Made by a program: the position numbers and the translations under genes
The notes under the pieces: generated by a model
What the model was told of the DNA's origin: nothing
Database searches by the model: none
The model's input: the letters and a program-made list of their open reading frames with translations, nothing else
In this document: positions 25,190 to 33,669 of the stretch, one piece after another
How the letters are laid out: every line of letters starts with the position of its first letter
How positions within the stretch are numbered: position 1 is the stretch's first letter
From: Proteobacteria bacterium UBA6156
GTDB taxonomy: Bacteria; Pseudomonadota; Alphaproteobacteria; UBA2136; UBA6156
DNA length: 40,525 bases
NCBI GenBank assembly: GCA_002422365.1
Contig: DIUO01000017.1
Location: forward strand, 1 to 40,525
Direction of reading: 5' to 3'

Positions 25190-25567
25190 ATGCGCACCCC
25201 GGCGCGTCTCAGCTTGGCACTTCTGGCGGTGGCCCTGCTTGCGGGCTGCGCCTGGGTCGGAGAAGAACGCGCCCACGCCATGCGCAAAGAATGGCAGCAA
25301 TTCACCATCACCTCCTTCACCGATATCGGCGCCGACGTCACCGGCTTCACCGAACTCTTCCCCAGCCCGCAGGCCAAGGAGCAAGCCGCCGAGCAACGCA
25401 TCTGCCTCCACCCCAACAGCCGCAACCGCATCGTCACCCAAAACGGCGTGAACGACGAACTCGCCTACCGCCGCTGCCCGCTGGCGCCATACGATACCCA
25501 GGGCGGCAGCCGCATGGGCATCCGGCCAGATGCTAACCCCCTCGACTACCGCACAGTGGTGCGTTAA
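25190..25567 (+). CDS. Small lipoprotein of unknown function
   Basis: A 125-residue protein with a signal peptide ending in the lipobox LLAGC (Cys at 20), so it should be lipid-anchored. The mature part contains EEWQ-like charged segments, ADVTGFTELFPSPQAKEQ and two further Cys (RICLHP and RRCPLA) that could form a disulfide. I do not recognise a family. It ends 24 nt before recF. Confidence 0.75.
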   Translation: MRTPARLSLALLAVALLAGCAWVGEERAHAMRKEWQQFTITSFTDIGADVTGFTELFPSPQAKEQAAEQRICLHPNSRNRIVTQNGVNDELAYRRCPLAPYDTQGGSRMGIRPDANPLDYRTVVR

Positions 25568-25591
25568 CCCCACCCATGCTACAAAGCGCCT

Positions 25592-26686
25592 ATGCGCATT
25601 TGCAAGCTCAAGCTCAGCCAGTTCCGGAACATCGGCAGCCTCAGCCTGACGCTCGACGCGCAGGCCCAGGTTATCGCCCTCATCGGCCCTAACGGCAGCG
25701 GCAAAACCTCGGTGCTCGAGGCCCTTTCCCTCCTCACGCCCACCCGTGGCCTGCTGGTGGCAGAAGGCAAAACCCAAATCCAAAGCGGCGCCAAAGAATG
25801 GGGCATCTGGGCGCAACTGCACAGCGGGGCCGAGTTCGGCCAAGCCTACCGGCAAGAGGGCCGCAAAAGCGAACGCATCTTCACGCTCGACACCAACCGC
25901 CACCCGCTGGAAGCCATGGCCCACCACGGCAGTGTCGTCTGGCTTACCCCGCAAACCGACTTTCTCTTTTCCGGCCCCCCCGCCAACCGCCGCCGCTGGC
26001 TGGATGACCTCACCACCGCGCTCATCCCCGCCCATGCCGGGGCGGTGCAACGCTTCAACCAGCACCGCCAGGCCCGCCTGCGCCTGTTGCAGAACGGCGA
26101 ACGTAGCGACTGGCTCGACGCCGAAGAGCGCCTCGCCGCCGAGTGGGGCATCCGCGTCCTCACCCACCGCCTCGACTACCTCACCCGCCTCGAACCTCAC
26201 CTTCACGGCGTGGCGCTGGCGTTGCAGGGCACGGCGCTGGAGGTCATCAGCGACCCCACCCCCATCGCCGCTCTCAAGGGCAAGTTCGAGCGCTCGCGCG
26301 ATATCGACGCCCGCATCGGCCGCACCCACGCGGGCCCCAACACGCTCGACCTCTCCGGCCACCTCACGCTGGAAGACTCCCGCAGCATCCCTCTGGCACA
26401 AGCCTCATCCGGGCAGCACAAGCGGGCGCTCATCCAGTGGCTGGTGGGGCATGTGCAGTTGCTCGCCCAGGCGCAAAACCGCCCGCCGCTGGTGCTGATC
26501 GACGAATTCTCCGCCCACCTCGACGCCCCCCGCCGCCACTTGCTGATGGAAACCCTCCTCGCCAGCGGCTGTCAAATCTGGCTGACGGACACCGAAACCC
26601 CACCCGTCAATCTCCCCGGCCTCCACGTCATCCCCATAGAAAACGGCAGCCTCATGTCCCCAACCAAAGAAGGCCAGCAGCTTTAG
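25592..26686 (+). CDS. recF: DNA replication and repair protein RecF
   Basis: SMC-like ATPase that helps load RecA at single-strand gaps. The 364-residue length is normal. It starts with the RecF-type LKLSQFRNI, followed by Walker A GPNGSGKT (32-39); then LTPQTDFLFSGPPANRRRWLD, the signature segment ASSGQHKRALIQ, and Walker B with D-loop LVLIDEFSAHLD. Although classically next to dnaN, here it is 5 kb away behind a glycosyltransferase, a hydrolase and a lipoprotein. A weak leaderless-type -10 (TACAAA, 6 nt before ATG) is seen, without a good -35. Confidence 0.93.
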   Translation: MRICKLKLSQFRNIGSLSLTLDAQAQVIALIGPNGSGKTSVLEALSLLTPTRGLLVAEGKTQIQSGAKEWGIWAQLHSGAEFGQAYRQEGRKSERIFTLDTNRHPLEAMAHHGSVVWLTPQTDFLFSGPPANRRRWLDDLTTALIPAHAGAVQRFNQHRQARLRLLQNGERSDWLDAEERLAAEWGIRVLTHRLDYLTRLEPHLHGVALALQGTALEVISDPTPIAALKGKFERSRDIDARIGRTHAGPNTLDLSGHLTLEDSRSIPLAQASSGQHKRALIQWLVGHVQLLAQAQNRPPLVLIDEFSAHLDAPRRHLLMETLLASGCQIWLTDTETPPVNLPGLHVIPIENGSLMSPTKEGQQL

Positions 26687-26704
26687 GCCGTCACCACATC
26701 CTTA

Positions 26705-26731
26705 CAAAAAACACCCCCGCCACAGCGGGGG
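26705..26731 (-). terminator. Rho-independent terminator of the 201-residue gene
   Basis: On the minus strand CCCCCGC-TGTG-GCGGGGG (26731-26714) is followed by TGTTTTTT. It lies about 55 nt past the stop of the minus-strand gene and 20 nt past the recF stop, so the hairpin may serve both. Confidence 0.75.
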
Positions 26732-26736
26732 CCTTA

Positions 26737-26778
26737 ACCAAACACCAATCACTAAACACCAAACACCAATCACCAAAC
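26737..26778. repeat. 7-bp tandem repeat, ACCAAAC family, six units
   Basis: ACCAAAC, ACCAATC, ACTAAAC, ACCAAAC, ACCAATC, ACCAAAC in perfect register. It is the longest and cleanest of the 7-bp tracts, between the stop of the 201-residue gene and its terminator. Confidence 0.85.
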
Positions 26779-26785
26779 ACGAGCG

Positions 26786-27391
26786 CTACTTCCGCATCCC
26801 CTTCAAAATATCAATCACACTCCCGGCCTTGGCCTGCTGCACTACGGTGGGCTCAGCTTTGGGTGTGGTGGTCATGGTCTGGCCCATGCTTTGGCCGCGC
26901 GCAGCCTTCAGTTTTTCAATCAGGCTCACTTGCTGCAAGCTGGTTTTGGGGGTGGCCATGGCCTGTTCCATTGCGGGTGCGGCGGCAGGTGCGGCCACTG
27001 GGCTCTGCTTCGCGGCGCGGCTGTTCTGCTGCTGCACAAAGCTCTGCATCCAGGCGGGCATGGGCTGGGTGTCGCGGGCGGCGTCCACTTGCTCCACTTT
27101 AGCCTGCACCTGGCCGGGCAGGGGGGGCAGGCCGCCGGTGCGGGCGGTCACATTGCTCAAATCGGTGCGTACCGGCTCCTGCACTTTGCTCGGCAGGCCC
27201 GGCCAGCGGTCAATGCCGCTCAGCACATGGTCAAGCTCGGCGCGGCTGTAAACCGTCAGCAACTGGTAACGGCTTTCGGGGTAGGCGGCAAAAAGCTCCA
27301 TGCGGGCGGTGGTCGGGTCTGCGGCGTCTACCGGCGCCACAAATTCCTCGCGGTTGGCGCGGTTCATCATAAATCCCAAAAACAATGTCAT
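26786..27391 (-). CDS. Uncharacterised 201-residue protein
   Basis: I do not recognise it. The N-terminal half looks folded (MELFAAYPESRYQLLTVYSRAELDHVL, with GIDRWPGLP following), while about 110-190 is low-complexity and rich in Ala, Gln, Pro and Thr. A short motif occurs twice near the end: SLIEKLKAAR (156-165) and SVIDILKGMR (191-200), separated by a flexible linker, which suggests two copies of a peptide that binds the same partner. AAGGA precedes the start. There is no signal peptide. Confidence 0.7.
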   Translation of the reverse strand: MTLFLGFMMNRANREEFVAPVDAADPTTARMELFAAYPESRYQLLTVYSRAELDHVLSGIDRWPGLPSKVQEPVRTDLSNVTARTGGLPPLPGQVQAKVEQVDAARDTQPMPAWMQSFVQQQNSRAAKQSPVAAPAAAPAMEQAMATPKTSLQQVSLIEKLKAARGQSMGQTMTTTPKAEPTVVQQAKAGSVIDILKGMRK

Positions 27392-27464
27392 GCTGTCCGT
27401 CCTTGTGTCCGGTTATTCCGTTACCGGTATTGTAACACTTGGGTGCTCTACCCTACAACCTGGG

Positions 27465-28571
27465 CTAGTCGATGGCTGCCCGCCAAAGCGCCAGCACCCG
27501 CGGCAGCAGCACACTCAAAATCACCGCCACCGGCAGCGCCAGCATCATCCCGGCAATGCCACCCAGGGTCGCACCGGCCATCAGCGCAAAAATAACCCAC
27601 AGCGGGTGCAGCCCCACGCGGTTGCCCACCAGCATTGGCGTCAGCACATAGCCTTCCAGTATTTGCCCCACCATATAAATAATCGCCAGCAGCGCATAGG
27701 GCTCCCACACTTGCAACTGGTACTGAATCAACGCCACGCTGTACATCAGCAATATGCCAATCGTGCCGCCGATAATCGGCAAAAAGCCCAACAACCCGGT
27801 CACCAATCCAATCGCCCACCCCATTTCCAGCGTGTCAATCGGCTCACCGGCAATCAGGCTGGCCAGCGTGCCCATGCCGGTCAGCGCAGCGGCATAAAAC
27901 AACCCCAGCAACACACACACCGCCAGCGTGCCGCGCAGGTAGGCTGCCAGTTTCAGGTCAATATCCCGCGCCAGCTGCTTGGCGTTGGCGCGCCAGCGTT
28001 TCGGCATGGTCAAAAACACATTTTCACTAATACGCGGCCAATCAATCAGAAAATAAAACGCCACTACCGGGGTCATCACAATCAGCAGCGTAATGTTCAC
28101 CAGCCAGGCAATGCCGCTCATCGCTTGTTGCATGGCTTGCACCGTCCATTCGGCACCTTTGGCGCCAATCAGGCCCAGGGGTTTCATCAGGCTTTCCACC
28201 GTCAGCTGCACGTCCAGCAGCCCGCGCAGGCTGCCCAGTTTGTTGGGCAACACATAGTGTTGCAGGGTCATAATGTAAACCGGAAGGCGCTGCAAAAAGC
28301 TCGCCAGCTGTTCAATCAGCATCGGTATGCCCAGCACCATCACCACCCCCAGCACCGAGATCGCCGCCGCCACCAGCGCCGCACTACCCAAACTGCGGGG
28401 TATGCCATAGCGGTGCAGGCGGGTTACCAGCGGGTCAATCAGGTAGGCCAGCACCACACCCACCACAAAGGGCGTCAGCATGCTTTTCACGGCATCTAAA
28501 AACAGCAGGCAGCCGCCCACCAGCAGCATGGTCAGCGCAAGGGCGATAATCTGTTGGCGGGTAAGCGTCAT
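27465..28571 (-). CDS. AI-2E family transporter (PerM-like permease)
   Basis: A 368-residue membrane protein with about eight helices. It shows the features of the AI-2E/UPF0118 family: LTPFVVGVVLAYLIDPLV near the N-terminus, a soluble periplasmic helix region with a conserved Leu pattern, and TGLLGFLPIIGGTIG with ILEGYVLTPMLVG in the C-terminal half. Family members export autoinducer-2 or act as Na+/H+ antiporters, so the substrate is open. The start at 28571 was chosen because it directly precedes the first helix; the frame stays open upstream without likeness to the family. It is divergent from SURF1. Confidence 0.87.
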   Translation of the reverse strand: MTLTRQQIIALALTMLLVGGCLLFLDAVKSMLTPFVVGVVLAYLIDPLVTRLHRYGIPRSLGSAALVAAAISVLGVVMVLGIPMLIEQLASFLQRLPVYIMTLQHYVLPNKLGSLRGLLDVQLTVESLMKPLGLIGAKGAEWTVQAMQQAMSGIAWLVNITLLIVMTPVVAFYFLIDWPRISENVFLTMPKRWRANAKQLARDIDLKLAAYLRGTLAVCVLLGLFYAAALTGMGTLASLIAGEPIDTLEMGWAIGLVTGLLGFLPIIGGTIGILLMYSVALIQYQLQVWEPYALLAIIYMVGQILEGYVLTPMLVGNRVGLHPLWVIFALMAGATLGGIAGMMLALPVAVILSVLLPRVLALWRAAID

Positions 28572-28649
28572 GGGTGCCTTATTCTGAGTATGTTCAACGC
28601 GTCGTATCGGCAGCTTGCCATTCTGCACGCCAACGCGCAATGTTGCGGC

Positions 28650-29348
28650 ATGAAAAAACATGCTTTTCCCTCCAGTTTTTTTGCCAGGCGCCTCACGTTT
28701 GTTCTCCTCGTGGCTCTGGCCTTGGCGGTCGAGGCCGGGCTCCTCACCCTCGCCAACTGGCAGTGGGGCCGCTATCAGCAGCGGCTGGCGCAACAAACCG
28801 AATTCGCCTCCCGCCCCGCCGTCACCCTCTCCGGCACCTGGCAGCCCCAGCACACCGTCGCCCTCACCAACCAACCGCATCCTCTCAGTCCCGAGTCCTC
28901 ACGCGGCTGGCGCATCCTCACCCCCCTCATAACCGCAAGCGGCACCGTGCTGATAGACCGCGGCTTCACGCCTCCCTCCGTCCATACCGATAACACGCCA
29001 AACTTCACCCCGTTCCAACCCGTCACCATCTCCACCACCCTCAGCGGTGTCTGGCAGCCGTTCCCCCAGCGGCGCGGCTGGTTGCGCGGGCCGGATGTCA
29101 CCACCCACCCGCGCCTGCTCGCCTTCCTCAACCCCGCACATAGTGTCTCCGCCACCGGGCCCGCCTATCTCATCAGCCGCACGCCTACCTCACCCAATCT
29201 CACCGCCGTGCCGCCGCCGCTGCCCGCCCCCACCAAGCACCTCTCCTACGCCCTGCAATGGCTCGGCATGGCACTGGCGTTTCCCATAATGTGCCTGGTG
29301 GCCATGCGGGCCAAAAGGCGTGCTACAAATCCCCGCGCAAATCCATAA
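28650..29348 (+). CDS. SURF1-family cytochrome oxidase assembly protein
   Basis: Inner-membrane protein of 232 residues that assists heme a insertion into subunit I. Two membrane helices flank a periplasmic domain: FVLLVALALAVEAGLL near the N-terminus, then NWQWGRYQQRL, and the C-terminal HLSYALQWLGMALAFP, which is the family signature. It matches the ctaA/B/G/D set 10-16 kb upstream. The start MKKHAF was chosen because a basic stretch and helix follow. Its 3' end overlaps murJ on the other strand by 26 nt. Confidence 0.85.
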   Translation: MKKHAFPSSFFARRLTFVLLVALALAVEAGLLTLANWQWGRYQQRLAQQTEFASRPAVTLSGTWQPQHTVALTNQPHPLSPESSRGWRILTPLITASGTVLIDRGFTPPSVHTDNTPNFTPFQPVTISTTLSGVWQPFPQRRGWLRGPDVTTHPRLLAFLNPAHSVSATGPAYLISRTPTSPNLTAVPPPLPAPTKHLSYALQWLGMALAFPIMCLVAMRAKRRATNPRANP

Positions 29349-30951
29349 CCTCACCCTTCTTACCCACCAGCTTCATCCGCCGCCGGTTGCGCATGTCCGC
29401 CACCACGCGCCGCAGGTTCAACAGCCCGCTCAGTTCAATCCCCGCCACAAACACCAGCCCGCCTATGCCCATCACGCCTGCCAGCCAGAGTATCCGCAGC
29501 AGCAGGTGCGCCTCACGGTCATAGGGCAGCGTCAGCTTGGCGCTTAAAATCACCGCCCCCATCGCCCCCGCCACCGCCAGCATCTTCAGCACGTCGCGGC
29601 CCAGGCGGCGGGTGTCAATTGCCAGCACGCCCTTCTGGTTCAGCCAACGCCACTGCAAAAAGGCGTTGGTGTAACCGCCCACCGCCGTCGCCAGCGCAAT
29701 CCCCACAAACGCCACCTCACCATATCCCAATTGCGCGGCATAAATCACCACCAGCGCATTTATCCCCCCATTCACCAGCAGCGCATAAGCCCCCGCCTTC
29801 ACTGGGCTCATCGGGTCTTCCGCCGCAAAAAACGCCGGAGCCGTTACTTTCGTCAGAATATAAGCCGGCAGTCCAATCACATACCCCATCATCGTCCACG
29901 CCACCGCCTGCGCCGCAAAGTCGGTCATCTCGCCGTGCTTCAGCAGCGTCAGCATCATCTCCGGTGCCAGCAGCAGCAGGCCCACACAGCTGCCTAAAGC
30001 CAGCGCCAGGCACCCGGCCAAGGCGTTGGTAAAACTCGTGGTCGCCCCCGCCTTGTTGCCTTCACCCAGCAAAACCGAAAGATGCGGCAGCAGCACCGTC
30101 GCCACCGCAATCCCAATCAGCGCCAGCGGCAATTGGTAAAAGCGGTTGGCGTATTGAAGGTACGAGATAACCCCTTCCCCCAAATAACTCGCCGCCGTGT
30201 TATCGATAATCAAACTCAGTTGCAGCACGCCCACGCCCACCGCGGCAGGCCCCATGCGCACCAGCACTTTGCGCAGGTCGGGGTGTTTCGGCCACCACGC
30301 CCATGTCAGCGTCAGCCCCAGCTTTTTCACTGCCCACCACATGTAGGCACCTTGCGCCAGCCCACCTAGCGGAATCGCCAACGCCGCCGCATCCTCCGGC
30401 GGCAACCCCAACGCCTCCGGCAGCGCAAACAGGCACAGCAAAATGCTCAAGTTCAAAAACGCCGGCACCATCGCATAGGCCGCAAACTGGCCAAAGGTGT
30501 TGCACACCGCACCCAAAAACGCCGCAAAGGTTATCAGTCCCAAATACGGGAACGTTATCCGCCCCAACTCCACCGCCAAATCAAACTTCTCCGGCTGCCC
30601 CACCCAGCCGCTGGCTAATACACTCACTAAAGCGGGCATAAACACCACTCCCAGCACCGTCACCAGCGTCACAAGCGGCAGCAGCCAGCTCAGCGTCGCG
30701 CTGGCAAACGCCATCGCCTCCTCGCGGCTTTTGGCCTTGTGCCGCGCCAAAATCGGCACAAACGCCACGTTAAACGCCCCTTCACCAAACAACCGCCGCA
30801 GCAGGTTCGGCAGCATCAGCGCCACAAAAAAGGCATCGGCCGAAGTCCCGGCCCCCAGTTTATTCGCAATCAGCAAATCCCTCGCAAACCCTAAGCCCCG
30901 GCTGGCCATGGTCCACACCGCCACGATAATGCTGTTCTTCAAAATCGCCAT
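29323..30951 (-). CDS. murJ: Lipid II flippase MurJ
   Basis: MOP-superfamily membrane protein of 542 residues and about fourteen helices that flips lipid II for peptidoglycan synthesis. The N-terminal segment SRGLGFARDLLIANKLGAGTSADAFFVAL, followed by LPNLLRRLFGEGAFNVAFVP, is diagnostic of MurJ/MviN. Further signs are YANRFYQLPLALIGIAVATVLLPHLS and FFAAEDPMSPVK. It lies downstream of mutS on the same strand with a 113-bp gap holding a repeat tract. Confidence 0.95.
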   Translation of the reverse strand: MAILKNSIIVAVWTMASRGLGFARDLLIANKLGAGTSADAFFVALMLPNLLRRLFGEGAFNVAFVPILARHKAKSREEAMAFASATLSWLLPLVTLVTVLGVVFMPALVSVLASGWVGQPEKFDLAVELGRITFPYLGLITFAAFLGAVCNTFGQFAAYAMVPAFLNLSILLCLFALPEALGLPPEDAAALAIPLGGLAQGAYMWWAVKKLGLTLTWAWWPKHPDLRKVLVRMGPAAVGVGVLQLSLIIDNTAASYLGEGVISYLQYANRFYQLPLALIGIAVATVLLPHLSVLLGEGNKAGATTSFTNALAGCLALALGSCVGLLLLAPEMMLTLLKHGEMTDFAAQAVAWTMMGYVIGLPAYILTKVTAPAFFAAEDPMSPVKAGAYALLVNGGINALVVIYAAQLGYGEVAFVGIALATAVGGYTNAFLQWRWLNQKGVLAIDTRRLGRDVLKMLAVAGAMGAVILSAKLTLPYDREAHLLLRILWLAGVMGIGGLVFVAGIELSGLLNLRRVVADMRNRRRMKLVGKKGEVMDLRGDL

Positions 30952-31020
30952 AAAAAGCCTCTACCTTACGCCCCGCACCCTAGCACTTAGTCCAATGCCA
31001 AGCCACAACCCAAAAACCCT

Positions 31021-31060
31021 CAACCCGAGAATCCGTCATCATCCGACATAATCCGGCAAC
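31021..31060. repeat. ~10-bp tandem repeat, CCGACATAAT family, between mutS and murJ
   Basis: AATCCGTCATC, ATCCGACATA and ATCCGGCAAC follow one another. ATCCGACATAATCCG matches the tract before dnaN closely. Confidence 0.6.
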
Positions 31061-31064
31061 AGCG

Positions 31065-33644
31065 TTAATGCACCATACCCCGCAATTTATATAACTCCTC
31101 CAAAGCCTCCCGCGCACTCAACCCATCCACGTCAATCTCGCGCAACCGCTCTTCCACTTCACCCCGTACCACCGCCATCGGTGCACTTACCGGCGCTGCA
31201 AACAGGCTGAGCTCATCCACTCTCACGGCCCCCTTATTCCGCGCCACTTTCAAAAAGCCGTCCAGAAGGCTATCGGCCCGCGCCACCACCGCTTGCGGCA
31301 CACCCGCCAGCTTGGCCACCTGCACCCCATAGCTTCCCGCCGCCGCGCCGCGCTTCACTTCATGGAGGAACACAATCTCACCCTTCCACTCCCGCACCGC
31401 CACCTGCCAGCAGCTCAGGCGCTCCAGTTGCGCTTCCAGCGCCGTCAGCTCGTGGTAATGCGTCGCAAACAACGTGCGGCATCCCACGCGGTTCACAATG
31501 TCTTCCACACAGGCCCACGCAATCGCCAGCCCGTCATAGGTCGCCGTACCCCGCCCCAGTTCATCCAGTATTACCAAACTCTTTGCCGTCGCGCGGTTCA
31601 AAATCTGCGCCGTCTCCACCATCTCCACCATAAACGTGCTCTGCCCGGCGGCCAAATCATCGGCGGCCCCTATGCGAGAAAACACCGCATCCGCCACCCC
31701 CATGTGCGCCGACCTTGCGGGCACAAAGCTGCCCATCTGCGCCAAAATCGTCAGCAGCGCATTCTGCCGCAAAAAGGTGCTTTTCCCGGCCATGTTCGGC
31801 CCGGTCAGCAGCCACAGCTGGCCATTGGTCAGGTCGCAGCCGTTGGGCACAAACTCGGCCACTTTGCTGGCCACCACCGGGTGGCAACCCCCTTCAATTT
31901 TAAAGGCCTGGCTGTCGTCCACCACCGGGCGCACCCACTGGTAACGCTTCGCCACTTCGGCAAGAGACGCCAACACATCCAGCGTCGCCAGCGCCTCACT
32001 CGCCGCCAGCAGCGCATAGCTCGCCTGCTTCACCGCCTCCAGCAAGCCTGCCAGCAACTCTTCCTCACGCTTCTGCGCCCGCGCCCCCGCACTGCCTAAT
32101 TCGCGCTCCAAGCTCATCAGTTCGGGGGTAGAATACCTGTGCGTCCCCGTCGTCGTCTGCCGGTGCAGCCAGTGGCCGGGCACCTTGCTTTCGTGCTGTT
32201 TGGTAATCTCTAAATAATAGCCCCACACCTGGTTGTAGCGCAATTTCAGCGGAATCCCCCCCGTACTCTCCCGCACCTCCAACTCCTGCAGCAGGCGGTT
32301 GCCGTCGGTCACCAGCGTGCGGTAGCCATCCAGCTCCTTGTCGTAACCGCTGGATATAAACCCGCCATCGCGCACCAGCGCGGGCAGGGGCTCTTCGGCC
32401 AGCGCACGGCCCAGCAGCGCCGTCAATTCGTCCAGTCCGCCCAAGCCTTCACACTGGGCTTTCAACAATCCCTCACAGCCTTGCAACGCCTGCCCAATCT
32501 CCGGCAGCACGGCGCCCGTGCTGCGCAGCACACCTAAATCCCTCGGCCCGCCGCGCCCCAACAAAAGCCGAGACACACACCGCGCCACATCGCCAGTCTG
32601 TTTCAAAATGTCCCTGAGATCCTGACACCCTGACATCCTGACACCCTGCAAAACCCCCACCGCATCCGCCCGCCGCCCAATCTCCGCCACGTCCAGCAGC
32701 GGCTCGGCCACCCAGCGCGCCAGCAGGCGTGCCCCGGCACTGGTCACGCAACGGTCCAGCACCCCCAGCAGGCTGTCGGCGCGCTTGCCGCCCAGGCTTT
32801 CGGTCAGTTCCAGGTTTTTGCGGGTAGAAGGGTCAATCTGCATGCGGCTGCGGCCACTGATAACCTTCGGCGTCCGCAGCACCGGCAATTTGCCCACCTG
32901 CGTCAGCTCGGCGTAGCCTATAAGTCCACCAACCGCCAGCAGCGCCGCCGCACCCGGCAACCCGAGGCCCGCCACGTCGGCCACACCATAGGCCCGCTTC
33001 ACCGCAGCTTCCGCCGTGCTCGGCGCAAACAATCCTTTGTCCACGCTCACCAGCCGCCGGGGTATGCCGGTCAGCCACGCCTCCGGCACGTCCGGTGCCA
33101 CCACCAGCTCACCCACCGGCAACGCCGCCAGCACGCTGTTCACGTTGGCCTCGGTCACCGCCCGCACACCCACATCACCCGTGCTCATGTCCAGCCAGCT
33201 TACCGCGCCGTCGCGGTCGCTGCCGCTCACCGTCACCAAATACTGAGCCGCTGGCCCCCCTAAATAGGCATCTTCCGTCAGCGTGCCGGGCGTAAACAGC
33301 CGCACCACCTCACGCCGCACCACCGCACTGCTGCCACGCGCTTTTTTGGCCTCATCCGGTGTTTCCATTTGCTCCACCAGCGCCACTTTAAGGCCATGTT
33401 GCAGCAGTTTGCCGATATACCCCTCCGCTGCATGGTAAGGCACGCCGCACATGGGTATACCCTCATCGCCCTCTTTGGCAGTCCGGCGGCGGGTCAGGGT
33501 AATCTGCAGCACTTCGGCGGCCTGGTGGGCATCGTCACCGAACATCTCGTAAAAATCGCCCATCCGGAACATCACCAACGCCTGCGGGTACGCACTCTTA
33601 ACCTTGGCGTACTGCTGCATCACCGGGCTTTCTTTCAACGCCAT
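31065..33644 (-). CDS. mutS: DNA mismatch repair protein MutS
   Basis: Mismatch-recognition ATPase of 859 residues. The mismatch-binding domain has MFRMGDFYEMF with the Phe-x-Glu wedge; the ATPase domain has Walker A GPNMAGKST, then FMVEMVETAQIL, Walker B LVILDELGRGTATYDG and FATHYHEL. A clamp-binding-like DELSLF lies near the C-terminus. AGGA precedes the start. Residues about 331-344 (QGVRMSGCQDLR region), in the variable part of the lever domain, are encoded by an 8-bp tandem repeat; the conserved R-x-DAV before it and SRLLLGRGGPRDL after it are intact, so the protein should be functional. Confidence 0.97.
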   Translation of the reverse strand: MALKESPVMQQYAKVKSAYPQALVMFRMGDFYEMFGDDAHQAAEVLQITLTRRRTAKEGDEGIPMCGVPYHAAEGYIGKLLQHGLKVALVEQMETPDEAKKARGSSAVVRREVVRLFTPGTLTEDAYLGGPAAQYLVTVSGSDRDGAVSWLDMSTGDVGVRAVTEANVNSVLAALPVGELVVAPDVPEAWLTGIPRRLVSVDKGLFAPSTAEAAVKRAYGVADVAGLGLPGAAALLAVGGLIGYAELTQVGKLPVLRTPKVISGRSRMQIDPSTRKNLELTESLGGKRADSLLGVLDRCVTSAGARLLARWVAEPLLDVAEIGRRADAVGVLQGVRMSGCQDLRDILKQTGDVARCVSRLLLGRGGPRDLGVLRSTGAVLPEIGQALQGCEGLLKAQCEGLGGLDELTALLGRALAEEPLPALVRDGGFISSGYDKELDGYRTLVTDGNRLLQELEVRESTGGIPLKLRYNQVWGYYLEITKQHESKVPGHWLHRQTTTGTHRYSTPELMSLERELGSAGARAQKREEELLAGLLEAVKQASYALLAASEALATLDVLASLAEVAKRYQWVRPVVDDSQAFKIEGGCHPVVASKVAEFVPNGCDLTNGQLWLLTGPNMAGKSTFLRQNALLTILAQMGSFVPARSAHMGVADAVFSRIGAADDLAAGQSTFMVEMVETAQILNRATAKSLVILDELGRGTATYDGLAIAWACVEDIVNRVGCRTLFATHYHELTALEAQLERLSCWQVAVREWKGEIVFLHEVKRGAAAGSYGVQVAKLAGVPQAVVARADSLLDGFLKVARNKGAVRVDELSLFAAPVSAPMAVVRGEVEERLREIDVDGLSAREALEELYKLRGMVH
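32613..32652. repeat. 8-bp tandem repeat inside mutS
   Basis: Units on the plus strand: CCTGAGAT, CCTGACAC, CCTGACAT, CCTGACAC, CCTGCAAA. Five units in register keep the mutS frame open although 8 is not a multiple of 3. Confidence 0.75.
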
Positions 33645-33669
33645 ATCCTGTCTCCCCCTCCTGTTGGGC

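Noticed and set aside
25580..25591. Strong leaderless promoter for recF
   Set aside because: A TACAAA lies 6 nt before the ATG, but the hexamer 17 nt upstream (TGGTGC) is a poor -35, so it is not counted among the supported cases.
26737..26778. CRISPR-like repeats
   Set aside because: Units are 7 bp without spacers; no cas genes are present.
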